The translations under genes and the position numbers were made by a program. Below the pieces are notes generated by a model. It had not been told where the DNA came from and did no database searches. It saw only the letters and a list, made by a program, of their open reading frames with translations. A stretch of 64,000 nt of DNA, taken from an uncultured Alphaproteobacteria bacterium. GTDB lineage: Bacteria > Pseudomonadota > Alphaproteobacteria > SP197. Where the stretch lies: the NCBI GenBank assembly GCA_943787175.1, contig CALSLK010000028.1, positions 1 through 64,000 of the forward strand, written 5' to 3'. This document shows positions 46,350 to 54,563 of the stretch, piece by piece. The number at the start of each line of letters is the position of its first letter. Position 1 is the stretch's first letter.

Positions 46350-47439
46350 TGATCAAACACGATCACGCTGCGGGCGATCTCGCCACCTTTCATTTCATCG
46401 AAGGCTTCGTTGATCTGGTCCAGCTTGATGCGCCGGCTGATCATGTCGTCGAGTTTGAGTTTGCCGTTGAGGTAGAAGTCCACATAACGCGGCATGTCCC
46501 GGCGGAATGCGTTCGACCCCATGTTCGAACCGCGCAGCACCTTGTCGCTCAGCAGGTCGTCGGCGGGGGATTTCCAGGGTCTCGCCCTCGGGCACCATGC
46601 CGATGATCGTGGCCATGCCTGAGGTGCGCAGCATGCGGAAGGCCTGTTCGCTGGTGGTCTTCATGCCCAGCGCCTCGAACGAATATTCCACACCGCCACC
46701 GGTCAGCTCCTTCACCGCCTCGACAGGGTCGCACTCGGCAGCATTGACCACATCGGTCGCGCCGAAATGTTTGGCCAGGTTCAGCTTGGAACCCTTGATG
46801 TCGACCGCGATGATGCGTCCGGCCCCGGCAATCGCTGCGCCGTTGATACACGAGAGGCCCACACCGCCACAGCCGATCACCGCCACAGTGCTGCCACCTC
46901 GATATCGGCCGTGTTGATGACTGCGCCAAAGCCGGTCGTCACGCCGCAGCCGATCAGGGCGGCGCGATCCAGCGGCATATCCTTGCGGATCTTCACCAGA
47001 GCATGTTCATGGACCAGCATCTGCTCGGCGAAGGAACCCAGGCTGAACCACTGGGTGATGTGCTGCGCCGCTGTCCGACAGGCGGGGTTCCTCGCCCTTC
47101 GCCAGCGGTCCACCTCCGGGTTCTCGCAACTGAACGGCCGCCCGGTCGTGCAGTACTCGCAATGACCGCAGAACACGCTCAGGCAGGTGATGACATGGTC
47201 GCCGGGCTTCACATAGGTCACCTCAGCTGCCGACCTGTTCCACCACCCCGGCTGATTCATGGCCCAGGATCATCGGCATCGGGCCTGCTGTAGCGTGCCT
47301 TCGATGTAGTGCAGGTCGCTGTGGCACACGCCGCAGGCCGCCGTGCGGATCAGCACCTCGTGCGACTTCGGCTTGGAGACCGAAACCTCCTCGATCGAGG
47401 AGCGGCTGTGTTCACTTCACGCAGCACGGCGGCTTTCAT
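46346..47439 (-). CDS. Zinc-dependent alcohol dehydrogenase (frameshifted)
   Basis: A medium-chain dehydrogenase of about 365 codons. It starts MKAAVLREVN at 47439. ACGVCHSDLHYIEG and ILGHESAGVVEQVG carry catalytic zinc ligands, and CGHCEYCTTGRPFSC the structural zinc. AALIGCGVTTGFGAVINTAD and VIGCGGVGLSCINGAAIAGA form the cofactor domain, and the C-terminus SNAFRRDMPRYVDFYLNGKL is intact. These pieces lie in several frames; several indels occur at 46.55, 46.9, 47.07, 47.23, 47.29 and 47.4 kb. The type is class III-like or NDMA-dependent. The product would oxidise primary alcohols or S-hydroxymethyl thiols. Confidence 0.82.
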
Positions 47440-47568
47440 GGCATTTCCCCGAAGTTTGAATGTCGTTGGCGGCAGTCTAACCACGCAGCACCACGAATGT
47501 CAGTTCCGGTTGCCTCGATTGGAGCGTTTCCTTCATGCGGCGGCCGCGTGCCTCGACGGTCTGTTTTT

Positions 47569-47794
47569 GGCACGCAGAGACGCGGAGCCGCAGTGAACCG
47601 AAATAACAAGAAGCGAATGCACACAGAGGCACAGCGACTCGGAGGCTGCGAGACTTTGGTCGGGCATCCGTGTGATACGAAGATCGTTACAACAACGAGG
47701 TTCGCTCTGCGATCCCTTCGGCAAGGCAATCACAGAACCCTCTCTGTGCCTCATGCCTGCGCAAGAGCTCCGCGCCTCTGCGTCTCTGCCTGCC
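47569..47794. repeat. Inverted CAGAG-rich intergenic repeat in a 445-bp non-coding gap
   Basis: The gap 47440-47884 holds no convincing gene. Its left arm GGCACGCAGAGACGCGGAG (47569-) and right arm CTCCGCGCCTCTGCGTCTCTG (about 47768-47790) are inverted copies, with inner arms ACAGAGGCACAG and CTCTGTGCCTC pairing again. The whole can fold into a long imperfect stem of about 225 bp. CAGAGAC/CAGAGGC-rich inverted elements of this type occur as dispersed non-coding repeats in many environmental genomes. The track ORFs here are chance frames. Confidence 0.6.
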
Positions 47795-47884
47795 ACCACT
47801 TTTTTGGTTTTTCCTGTTTCACGAATCCACCTTGTCGCGGCGTTCATGCAGTGATCTAGTTTGGTTCCAAACATGGAGGTCCGC

Positions 47885-48745
47885 ATGGCACAGGCAGAAC
47901 GGTTCCCGGTTTCCCAGGGTGATATTGATACCTTCTGGCGCGATGGCGCGGTGATGCTCAAAAACGTGTTGAGCGACCAGTGGCTGGAGGAACTCCGCCA
48001 TGGTGTCGCCACCAACATGGAACAGCCGACCAAACGCACCGTTGACTGGGTCAACAACAAGGAAACCGGCGAGCGCCTGTTTCACGACCAGCTCACCGTG
48101 CAACACAATCCCCATTTCGAGCGTTACATGCTGGGCTCGCCACTGGGCTCGATCGCGGCCCAGGTCATGGCCTCGCCCACCGCACTCGCGTTTTACGTCA
48201 CTACCTTCGTGCGCAGCCCCGGAACCCAGTCACGCACGCCCTGGCATCAGGATCAGTCCTATTGGTGTGCGGAAGGCCGACAGGCGCTCAGCATCTGGAC
48301 CGCGCTTGATTCCGTGGCCGCCGGTACGGAACTGGAACTGGTGAAGGGTTCCCATCTCTGGGAGCGCCCGCTGGCACAATCCCAGTTCGGCGAAAGCCAG
48401 CTTGGCGGCGTGATCGACGTCGATGGTATGGAAACCATGCCGGTCCCCGATTTTACCGGTGCGGATGCCGACAAGTACGACATGATGCGCTGGCCCATGG
48501 AGCCCGGCGATATTCTCATTTTCCACGGCATGACCGTCCACGGTGGCTCCGGCGCCTTGCCTCCGGGCGTGCAGCGCCGCAGCATCTCCGCGCAGTTCCT
48601 GGGCGAAGACGCCCGCGTCACCGACCGCCCCAGCGGCTGCAATCCTGACTGGCTGCCTGAACTTGCCGAAAACGGCATCGGCCTTGGTGATTATCCCGCC
48701 TGCGCCATGTGCCCTACGATCACCGCCGAAGGTGCCGTACTTTGA
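47885..48745 (+). CDS. Phytanoyl-CoA dioxygenase (PhyH) family protein
   Basis: An Fe(II)/2-oxoglutarate oxygenase of 286 residues. The metal site is TPWHQDQSYW (HxD) with the distal His in FHGMTVHGGSGALP and the 2-oxoglutarate Arg in VQRRSISAQFLG. It opens FPVSQGDIDTFWRDGAVMLK, the usual PhyH N-terminus. The ATG at 47885 (MAQAERFPV) is preferred over the track start. Substrates of bacterial PhyH proteins vary from lipids to osmolytes (EctD belongs here). It lies 18 nt before a degenerate M24 gene, so both likely act in one pathway. Confidence 0.85.
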   Translation: MAQAERFPVSQGDIDTFWRDGAVMLKNVLSDQWLEELRHGVATNMEQPTKRTVDWVNNKETGERLFHDQLTVQHNPHFERYMLGSPLGSIAAQVMASPTALAFYVTTFVRSPGTQSRTPWHQDQSYWCAEGRQALSIWTALDSVAAGTELELVKGSHLWERPLAQSQFGESQLGGVIDVDGMETMPVPDFTGADADKYDMMRWPMEPGDILIFHGMTVHGGSGALPPGVQRRSISAQFLGEDARVTDRPSGCNPDWLPELAENGIGLGDYPACAMCPTITAEGAVL

Positions 48746-48763
48746 CCCCGTAAGGAGCGTTCC

Positions 48764-50017
48764 ATGACCAATGTAGGTTTGCAGCCCGGCCATTTTGATG
48801 CCTCCAAGATGGAAGCCATCGAACTGCCCTTCACGGTGGAAGAATACGACGCAAGGCTCCAACGCCTGCTCGGTATGGCGCGCAAGCAGGGGCTTGATCT
48901 GCTCTGGATTACGTCACCGGAAGGTGTTCGCTTGGACCCACGGATTCTTCGCCTCCTGGTACAAGGGGCAGGGGCCCATGCGGTATCCCCAATGTTACGG
49001 CACCGCGGTCCATGTCGAATCCGGTCGCTTCATCCATTTCGACAACCCGACCGAGGAGCCGGTGCTGGCCCGCACGTCGGTCTCTCAGGGACAACCGCTA
49101 CACGCCCGACCGGGAGGCCGAGCCCAACATCCGGTTCATCATGGACGAGCTTGCCGGCCGAAGGCTGGCTCGGCGGCACCGTGGGCATGGAGTTCTGGAG
49201 TTACGTGCCCAACCGCGCCATCTCCACCATGTTCGAAGGCGCCTTCCTCATGCACGGCTGCCGCCCCGTCGACATGAGCGAGATGGTCCGCACCGCGCGC
49301 CGGCAGAAGTCGCCCCAGGAAATCGCCTATACCGAACAGGCCATGGCCTGCTGCGACATCGGCCACCAGGCGATCATGGAACACCTGCGCCCCGGCATCA
49401 CGGAGCTCGACCTCTTCGGCAAGGTCATGGCCGCCATGATGGAGGCCGGCGGTGAGTTCTCCGCGCTCATCCCCATCTTCAACACCTCGCCCATGGACGG
49501 CGAAATCCCCATGTCGAACGGCCACACCATGGCCTCGCGCAAGGTCATCCAGGCCGGTGAAATCCTCTGCGCCGACCTCTGCGGCGTCTTCAACCGCTAC
49601 CACGCCAATGCGCTGCGCGGTTACTTCGTGGGCGACAACCCGCCGCAAAGCCTGGTCGAACAATACAAGAAGTCGGCGGGCAGCTTCGAGGTCATCACCT
49701 CGGAGGTGAAAGCCGGCATGACCGTCGCCGAAGTCATCCGCCTGCTGCGCGCCTATTACGAAGAGGTCGGCATCTGGACCGAAACCGCAGGCTGGGGTGT
49801 GGGCTATGAACTCGGCTGGTCGCTGCCGCCTGACTGGGTCGGCGACTTCTACTTCCATCTGGGCGACGACAAATACCTCGACCGCGTGTTCGAGGAAAAC
49901 ATGGTCACCAACTTCGAAAGCCTCTTCAACACCCACCTCATCGACACCCTGGTCTATGAGAAGGACCAAACGCGCATTCTCTCCAAGACCCCCCTCGAAC
50001 TCATCGCGGTGGGGTAG
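48764..50017 (+). CDS. M24 (Xaa-Pro peptidase/creatinase-like) family protein, metal site degenerate, frameshifted
   Basis: A pita-bread-fold protein of about 417 codons. The C-terminal domain is intact: ARRQKSPQEIAYTEQAMACC, GEILCADLCGVFNRYHANAL and TETAGWGVGYELGWSLP. Compared with active M24 enzymes the second metal Asp is Asn (YHAN), the GHG His is Val (WGVG) and the last Glu position is Ile, so two-metal catalysis looks lost, as in creatinase-like or other non-peptidase members. Three indels (about 48.93, 49.09 and 49.155 kb) scramble the middle; the true middle reads HGFFASWYKGQGPMRYPQCY and DNRYTPDREAEPNIRFIMDE. A perfect hairpin follows the stop. Confidence 0.78.
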   Translation: MTNVGLQPGHFDASKMEAIELPFTVEEYDARLQRLLGMARKQGLDLLWITSPEGVRLDPRILRLLVQGAGAHAVSPMLRHRGPCRIRSLHPFRQPDRGAGAGPHVGLSGTTATRPTGRPSPTSGSSWTSLPAEGWLGGTVGMEFWSYVPNRAISTMFEGAFLMHGCRPVDMSEMVRTARRQKSPQEIAYTEQAMACCDIGHQAIMEHLRPGITELDLFGKVMAAMMEAGGEFSALIPIFNTSPMDGEIPMSNGHTMASRKVIQAGEILCADLCGVFNRYHANALRGYFVGDNPPQSLVEQYKKSAGSFEVITSEVKAGMTVAEVIRLLRAYYEEVGIWTETAGWGVGYELGWSLPPDWVGDFYFHLGDDKYLDRVFEENMVTNFESLFNTHLIDTLVYEKDQTRILSKTPLELIAVG

Positions 50018-50042
50018 GGGCGGAACCATCTCCAATCCCGTC

Positions 50043-50065
50043 ATGGCCCCACTCGATGGGGCCAT
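50043..50065 (+). terminator. Hairpin after the M24 gene
   Basis: A perfect 9-bp inverted repeat ATGGCCCCA/TGGGGCCAT with a CTCGA loop starts 25 nt after the stop. No T tract follows, so it may be a factor-assisted terminator or part of the palindromic repeat cluster that begins just downstream. Confidence 0.5.
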
Positions 50066-50117
50066 CCATACCGGCGACCCAGCCAACGACCGTGACCAGT
50101 TGATCGCTGCACCAGCA

Positions 50118-50227
50118 GTGCATGGATCGTCGGATCAAGTCCGACGACGACAAGATTTGTGGTGTGACGTGCAACGGTCGCGCCCCCCACAGGGTCATTC
50201 TCGGGCTTGACCGGAGAATCCATGCAC
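50118..50227. repeat. 110-bp palindromic element with 10-bp terminal inverted repeats (MITE-like)
   Basis: The ends GTGCATGGAT and ATCCATGCAC are perfect 10-bp inverted repeats. Inside lie CGTCGGA-TCAAG-TCCGACG and an imperfect TCTCGGGCTTGACCGGAGA hairpin. It cuts into a GNAT acetyltransferase-like reading frame. The size and hairpin style match the element at 32161-32262. No coding capacity is present. Confidence 0.7.
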
Positions 50228-50231
50228 GGAC

Positions 50232-50417
50232 CTCTCTCAGGGCGCTGTCAGCAGCAACCGCAACATGCACCAGCCCGTCATCAATCTGCGTGGCGAAGTC
50301 GGCCACCATCGGCGCGGGCTCGCGCCCGATGCGTTCCACATACTTGGCATAGGCATCGCGTGCGCAGGATTCTATGGCGGCAAAGTCGTTCGGTGTCGCA
50401 AGCCTGATGGTGATCAT
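50232..50417 (-). pseudogene. GNAT acetyltransferase N-terminal remnant, cut by a palindromic repeat
   Basis: The minus strand encodes MITIRLATPNDFAAIESCAR and then AYAKYVERIGREPAPMVADF, the standard opening of a small GNAT acetyltransferase, up to about residue 60 (DDGLVHVAVAADSA). The frame then runs into the 110-bp palindromic element and loses similarity; the acetyl-CoA-binding motif and the C-terminal half are missing. The track's 139-aa ORF is therefore a remnant plus repeat. The gene was probably broken by repeat insertion or by a linked deletion. Confidence 0.65.
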
Positions 50418-50445
50418 CAATCGACCTGTTTCCTCTTGGTGGCCT

Positions 50446-51039
50446 TTACTTCAGGCGATCTCTCAGATCGTCCAGGATCGCCTTGGATTGCCTGCAGTTT
50501 ATCAGGCCGTTTCGGCAGACAAAATACAGAGCCTCCTGTTCGCCAGAGGATGCGCAATGACCAATGGTAATCGCGCTCAACCTGCCAAATGGGCCGTTAC
50601 CAACCCGAACCATGCAGTCGAGCGTGTTATCAAGAAGCAACTCCAGATCATCCGTGCTGCGGGTTTCCCTGACATAGCTGTCGAGTGCCGTTGAATGGCG
50701 CGGCCACTTCAGGGGCAGAAGGCTGGCCGCCCTGGGGCACAGGCCCAGGGTGAATTTCCTGGCATTCAGATCAGGTGCGATGGCTTCGGTCGCATCGGTC
50801 AGATCTTCAAGGGTTCTCGAGATGTTGGGAAAATAGGTTTCGCCTTCTCTGGTCAACAAAAGGCCGTGTGGCAATCGGCGGAACAGCGCGATACCCAAAG
50901 ATGTTTCCAGCTTCTTGACCTGCTGGCTCACCGCACCAGGCGTAACCCCAAGCTCACTTGCAGCGGTCGTGAAACTCAAGTGCCGCGCGGCGGCCTCAAA
51001 CGCGCGTAATCCATTAAGTGCCGGGATTCTGTAGGTCAT
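50446..51039 (-). CDS. Shortened LysR family regulator (effector domain internally deleted)
   Basis: The N-terminal half is a normal GcvA-like HTH and linker (NGLRAFEAAARHLSFTTAAS, VTPGAVSQQVKKLETSLGIALFRR). The effector domain begins (KFTLGLCPRAASLLPLKWPR), but the protein is only 197 residues against about 300. The end (EALYFVCRNGLINCRQSKAI) looks like a true LysR C-terminus, so roughly 100 residues of the middle appear deleted. It might still bind DNA but not sense a ligand normally. It is divergent from an ATC-hydrolase-like gene, its likely target. Confidence 0.7.
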   Translation of the reverse strand: MTYRIPALNGLRAFEAAARHLSFTTAASELGVTPGAVSQQVKKLETSLGIALFRRLPHGLLLTREGETYFPNISRTLEDLTDATEAIAPDLNARKFTLGLCPRAASLLPLKWPRHSTALDSYVRETRSTDDLELLLDNTLDCMVRVGNGPFGRLSAITIGHCASSGEQEALYFVCRNGLINCRQSKAILDDLRDRLK

Positions 51040-51194
51040 CTGTCACCTTGTCTTCGGTGTCGTGATTAGCATGGTTGGCGAATGCGCCAGCACCAGCTTT
51101 TCTAGGCCTCGACGAGAGCTTTTCTGGTTTGCGCAATGGCCCACCGTTCTCCCACTCTCTGGGCCTTGGACCAGTGTAAAACGGAGTGAACACC

Positions 51195-51680
51195 ATGCCT
51201 TGCAAACAATCCAACGCCGAAGTTTACGACGCCATCAAGGAGCGCGGCAGGTTGTTCCTCGTCGTGTTTCGGGAACTCTCGGAGCGGTATGGCAAGGACG
51301 AAGCTGTCAGCGTGATGCGCAGTGCAAGCTATGCCTTCGGCAAAACCATCGGCGAAGCGCTGGCATGTTTCGCTCCTCGCGACTTTGCCGGCATGGCCGA
51401 GGCATTCGCGAAATCGCCAGATGACGGAGCGACCTTTTCTCCAGACATCAGACAGCTCGATGATACCTGCCTTGAAGTTCAGATGATGACCTGCCCGATC
51501 AAGGATTCATGGGTGGAAGCTGGATGCAGCGACGAAGAAATCTGCACCTTGCTGCATTGCGCATCCGCCCTTGATGAAGCCACTCTCGACGCTGCGGGGT
51601 TCGACTACACACTTGAATTGTGGTCACCGGGCAAGAAGGGCTGCTGCCTTACGCGGTTAACAGAGAAATCTCGGCTCTAA
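51195..51680 (+). CDS. ATC hydrolase-like protein (L-2-amino-thiazoline-4-carboxylate hydrolase family)
   Basis: A protein of 161 residues resembling the ATC_hydrolase family: MTCPIKDSWVEAGCSDEEIC, LLHCASALDEATLDAAGFDY and a C-terminal GCCLTRL. The conserved CP(I/L)K.AW.E.G and late cysteines match. In Pseudomonas the family name enzyme opens ATC to N-carbamoyl-cysteine on the way to cysteine; most homologues are uncharacterised. The ATG at 51195 lies 8 nt after CGGAG and is preferred over the GTG at 51186. It faces a shortened LysR gene across about 155 bp. Confidence 0.65.
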   Translation: MPCKQSNAEVYDAIKERGRLFLVVFRELSERYGKDEAVSVMRSASYAFGKTIGEALACFAPRDFAGMAEAFAKSPDDGATFSPDIRQLDDTCLEVQMMTCPIKDSWVEAGCSDEEICTLLHCASALDEATLDAAGFDYTLELWSPGKKGCCLTRLTEKSRL

Positions 51681-51729
51681 GCTGGTGTATGGCCGGCCAC
51701 TGAGCAGGTTCGATCGCTGGAAGCGGCTG

Positions 51730-52968
51730 CTACTCTGCCGCCGCCACCATCATCGAGGCTGGCGGCTTCTGGCGGATCAGGAAGACCATCAGGCCGGCCA
51801 GCACGGCAAGCGCCATGGACGAGAGCCATACCCAGTAATAGGCGCTGTAGAGATCAAACAGGTAACCGCCCAGAAAGGCGCCGATCGCGGCACCAATGGC
51901 ATGACCGGCCGAGATCAGGCCCATGGACAATCCCATGACGTGAAGGCCCAGATGGCTTTTCACCAGGCTTGCGGTGACCGGCACGGTCGAGAAATCGACG
52001 GTGCCAAAGATCACGGCAAACAGGACCAGCGTGCTGTAATCAGCCCCGATATTGAGCAGCAGAATGAACGACAGTCCCCGGATCAGATAGATCATGCCCA
52101 GCAGCAGCGGTCGGTTCATGCGATCGGTCAGCCAGCCCACCAGGATCATGCCGCCCAGATTGGCGACCGACAGCACGCCAAAGGCTGCGGCGCTGGGCAC
52201 GGGGCCGAAGCCGCAGAACGAAGCAAAGGGCAGAAAATGGGTCTCGATCACGCCCGATGTCGTGTAGCCGCAGATGAAAAAACTCCAGAACAACAGATGG
52301 AACGTGGGCGACTTCAGGATGTGAATGAAGTCACGGCGCAGGGTTTTCTCACCTGCAGCCGAAGCATCTGTTGCATCGGCTGGTTTTCCCGGCATGTGGC
52401 GCCACAGGAACGGCACCAGCAGGAAACACAGCAGGCCCGTTGCCGCGAAACACCAGCGCCAGTCGGCATAGACCGCAATGGCAGCGATGATCGGCAGAAT
52501 GAGAAACTGACCCGCCGTCGCGCCCGATGTCGCAATGCCGGTCGCCAAGCCGACTCGCTCATCCGTCGCCTGGGCAATCGATGTGCTCACCACGCTCATC
52601 GCAGCCAGCCCCTGGCCCAGGGCAAAAATCCCGGCAAAGGCAAGAATGAAGAGAACCGCGCCCTGGCTCAGGGCGACCGCGAAACACCCCAGCCCCAGAA
52701 CGGTAACGCCGGTCACCAGCACCAGCCGCGCACCATGTCGGTCGACAAAACGTCCGGCAAAAGGTGCAAGTGCAGCCATCATGACCAGCGAGGCTGCTGC
52801 AATGCTCGACAGGAAGGTCCGCGTCCAGCCCATCTCGGCTTCCAGGTCCGGCATCACCAGACTCAGGGTGGCCCGCCCGGAAAAGCCGACGGCTAGCACC
52901 AGGAAACCCAGGATAATGACCAGCCGCAGTGAGGGGCCAGATTTTGTGGCAGGCGATGGCATCGGCAT
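51730..52968 (-). CDS. Major facilitator superfamily transporter
   Basis: A 12-helix MFS carrier of 412 residues. It has the motif between TM2 and TM3 (APFAGRFVDRHGARLVLV), a central loop (PGKPADATDASAAGEKTLRR), and the matching half-repeat GWLTDRMNRPLLLGMIYLIR. It resembles the monocarboxylate/oxalate-formate type by eye, but the substrate is unknown. It is divergent from a GlxA-type regulator across 55 bp, which probably controls it. Confidence 0.85.
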   Translation of the reverse strand: MPMPSPATKSGPSLRLVIILGFLVLAVGFSGRATLSLVMPDLEAEMGWTRTFLSSIAAASLVMMAALAPFAGRFVDRHGARLVLVTGVTVLGLGCFAVALSQGAVLFILAFAGIFALGQGLAAMSVVSTSIAQATDERVGLATGIATSGATAGQFLILPIIAAIAVYADWRWCFAATGLLCFLLVPFLWRHMPGKPADATDASAAGEKTLRRDFIHILKSPTFHLLFWSFFICGYTTSGVIETHFLPFASFCGFGPVPSAAAFGVLSVANLGGMILVGWLTDRMNRPLLLGMIYLIRGLSFILLLNIGADYSTLVLFAVIFGTVDFSTVPVTASLVKSHLGLHVMGLSMGLISAGHAIGAAIGAFLGGYLFDLYSAYYWVWLSSMALAVLAGLMVFLIRQKPPASMMVAAAE

Positions 52969-53023
52969 ATCCTTGTGAACCGGGTACTGGCTAAGGGGTT
53001 TCGGTTATGGCAGAAAGGACAAT

Positions 53024-54031
53024 ATGACCTCATTTCCTGCCAAACGGGATTCGCCGCCTCGCCGCATTGTTATCGTTGTTTATCACGGTGTCACCCTGTT
53101 GGACGCTACAGGCCCTGCCGAGGTGTTTGGCACTGCGTCGAACGCCGATGCCGGTGGTCCCGCGGCCTATCAGGTCGTGTTGGCCTCAAGGGATGGCGGC
53201 ATCGTCACCACGGATGGTGGCGTTGATCTGGGCACCTGTTCGCTAACCCAAGCCTCCGCCGAACCCATCGATACTCTGCTGGTCGCAGGCGGCAACGGCG
53301 TCTTCGACGTCATGGGCGACAGTACGCTGGTAAACTGGATCGCACGCGAAGCGCAACGTGCCCGCCGTTGCGGTTCGACCTGCATGGGCGCGTTCCTGCT
53401 TGCCGCTGCCGACCTGCTCGATGGGCGCCGCGTCGTCACGCACTGGCGCTGGTGTGACCGTCTACGGTCGGAGTTCCCCGACCTTGCCGTCGAAGACGAT
53501 CCCATCTTCATTCAAGACGGTTCGCTCTGGTCCTCAGCCGGTGTTTCCGCAGGCATCGACATGGCGCTGGCCATGGTCGAGGAGGATGAGGGTCATGCCC
53601 TGGCGCTGGAAGTCGCGCGCCGCCTGGTGGTCTACCTCAAACGCCCTGGCGGTCAGTCACAGTTCAGCGAAACTCTCAAAGCCCAGGGCAGTGACACCAA
53701 CGGCGGCAGCGGCGCACTTGATCAACTCCATGTCTGGATGCGCGACAATCTTTCTGAGGATCTGCGCGTGGAACGTCTTGCAAAGGTCGCGGGCATGAGC
53801 CCGCGCAACTTCGCGCGCGTCTTCACCAGCCGTTTTGACATGACGCCGGCCAAGGCGGTCGAAGCCATGCGCATCGAAGTCTCCAAACAACAGCTCGTCG
53901 CCCAAAAAACCGCCATTGCCCAGATCGCGCGCCAATGCGGCTTCCAGGACGACGAACGCATGCGCCGCGCCTTCCTGCGCCACACCGGCATCGCACCGAT
54001 GGATTACCGCAGGAGGTTTGGTGTTCAGTAA
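53024..54031 (+). CDS. GlxA family transcriptional regulator (DJ-1/PfpI plus AraC HTH)
   Basis: About 335 residues. An N-terminal DJ-1/PfpI-like domain (RRIVIVVYHGVTLLDATGPA; LLVAGGNGVFDVM; CGSTCMGAFLLAAADLLDGR with the nucleophile-elbow Cys) is followed by a C-terminal AraC-type double HTH (LAKVAGMSPRNFARVFTSRF; IAQIARQCGFQDDERMRRAF, then LRHTGIAPMDYRRRFG). GlxA-type regulators control amine and arginine catabolism in several proteobacteria. Its likely target is the divergent MFS gene. The AT-rich orphan follows 64 nt downstream. Confidence 0.9.
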   Translation: MTSFPAKRDSPPRRIVIVVYHGVTLLDATGPAEVFGTASNADAGGPAAYQVVLASRDGGIVTTDGGVDLGTCSLTQASAEPIDTLLVAGGNGVFDVMGDSTLVNWIAREAQRARRCGSTCMGAFLLAAADLLDGRRVVTHWRWCDRLRSEFPDLAVEDDPIFIQDGSLWSSAGVSAGIDMALAMVEEDEGHALALEVARRLVVYLKRPGGQSQFSETLKAQGSDTNGGSGALDQLHVWMRDNLSEDLRVERLAKVAGMSPRNFARVFTSRFDMTPAKAVEAMRIEVSKQQLVAQKTAIAQIARQCGFQDDERMRRAFLRHTGIAPMDYRRRFGVQ

Positions 54032-54095
54032 TCCGTAATTTGGTCAAAATTTGGAGTCAGTCTGTCCTTCTTGGCAGATCAAACATGATGGTTAG

Positions 54096-54563
54096 ATGAA
54101 AATTGAGGGTAGAAATATTTTATTGATTCTTTCAATATTGCTTTTTTCCATCATAATTCTGGGAAATGCATCTGGTGTGTGTTGGGGTTCATTTAGTTAT
54201 AGAGATAATGATAGTGTATTGAGGAATTTTGTTGAGAGAGATATGCTAGGTCCGGAATTTGGTGAAATTCTAGTTTGGAGTGAAGGGGAAATAGTTGAAG
54301 TAAAATACAAAAGAAATAACTTTTCATCATATAATGAATTGTTAAACAAATTTCCAGATTGTTGTAATGTTTCTTTGGTGCAAGGTTTTGAAGGTGTTAC
54401 AGGTTTTATTCTTTTTCTGGGTTTTGGAGTTTCTATGTATAAGTTAACGATCACCTACATGGGAACGCAAGTGACTGGCGAGGTTTTTGAGGGTGCCTTG
54501 AAAGGTTACTGGGAGAGGCCAACGGAGATTCAGTTTCGTGTATATGAGAGCAAGTGTTTATAG
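54096..54563 (+). CDS. AT-rich orphan, membrane-anchored or secreted protein of unknown function
   Basis: About 155 residues with an N-terminal hydrophobic segment ILLILSILLFSIIILG that is a signal anchor or signal peptide. The rest is a mixed soluble domain with several Cys (GVCWGSF, FPDCCNVS, YESKC) and a second hydrophobic stretch GVTGFILFLGFGVSMYKLTI. Base composition is about one third G+C by eye, against about 60% in all neighbours, with A/T-ending codons (AAT, TTT, ATA, AGA) almost absent elsewhere. I recognise no family. Foreign origin is very likely; its flanks show no integrase or clear att repeat. Confidence 0.65.
   Translation: MKIEGRNILLILSILLFSIIILGNASGVCWGSFSYRDNDSVLRNFVERDMLGPEFGEILVWSEGEIVEVKYKRNNFSSYNELLNKFPDCCNVSLVQGFEGVTGFILFLGFGVSMYKLTITYMGTQVTGEVFEGALKGYWERPTEIQFRVYESKCL

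Noticed and set aside
47533-48060. 175-aa minus-strand ORF over the repeat and PhyH start
   Set aside because: It crosses a non-coding repeat and the start of a well supported plus-strand gene, and has no recognisable domain.
50001-50420. 139-aa ORF as a complete acetyltransferase
   Set aside because: Only the first ~60 residues look like GNAT; the rest is the translated palindromic repeat.
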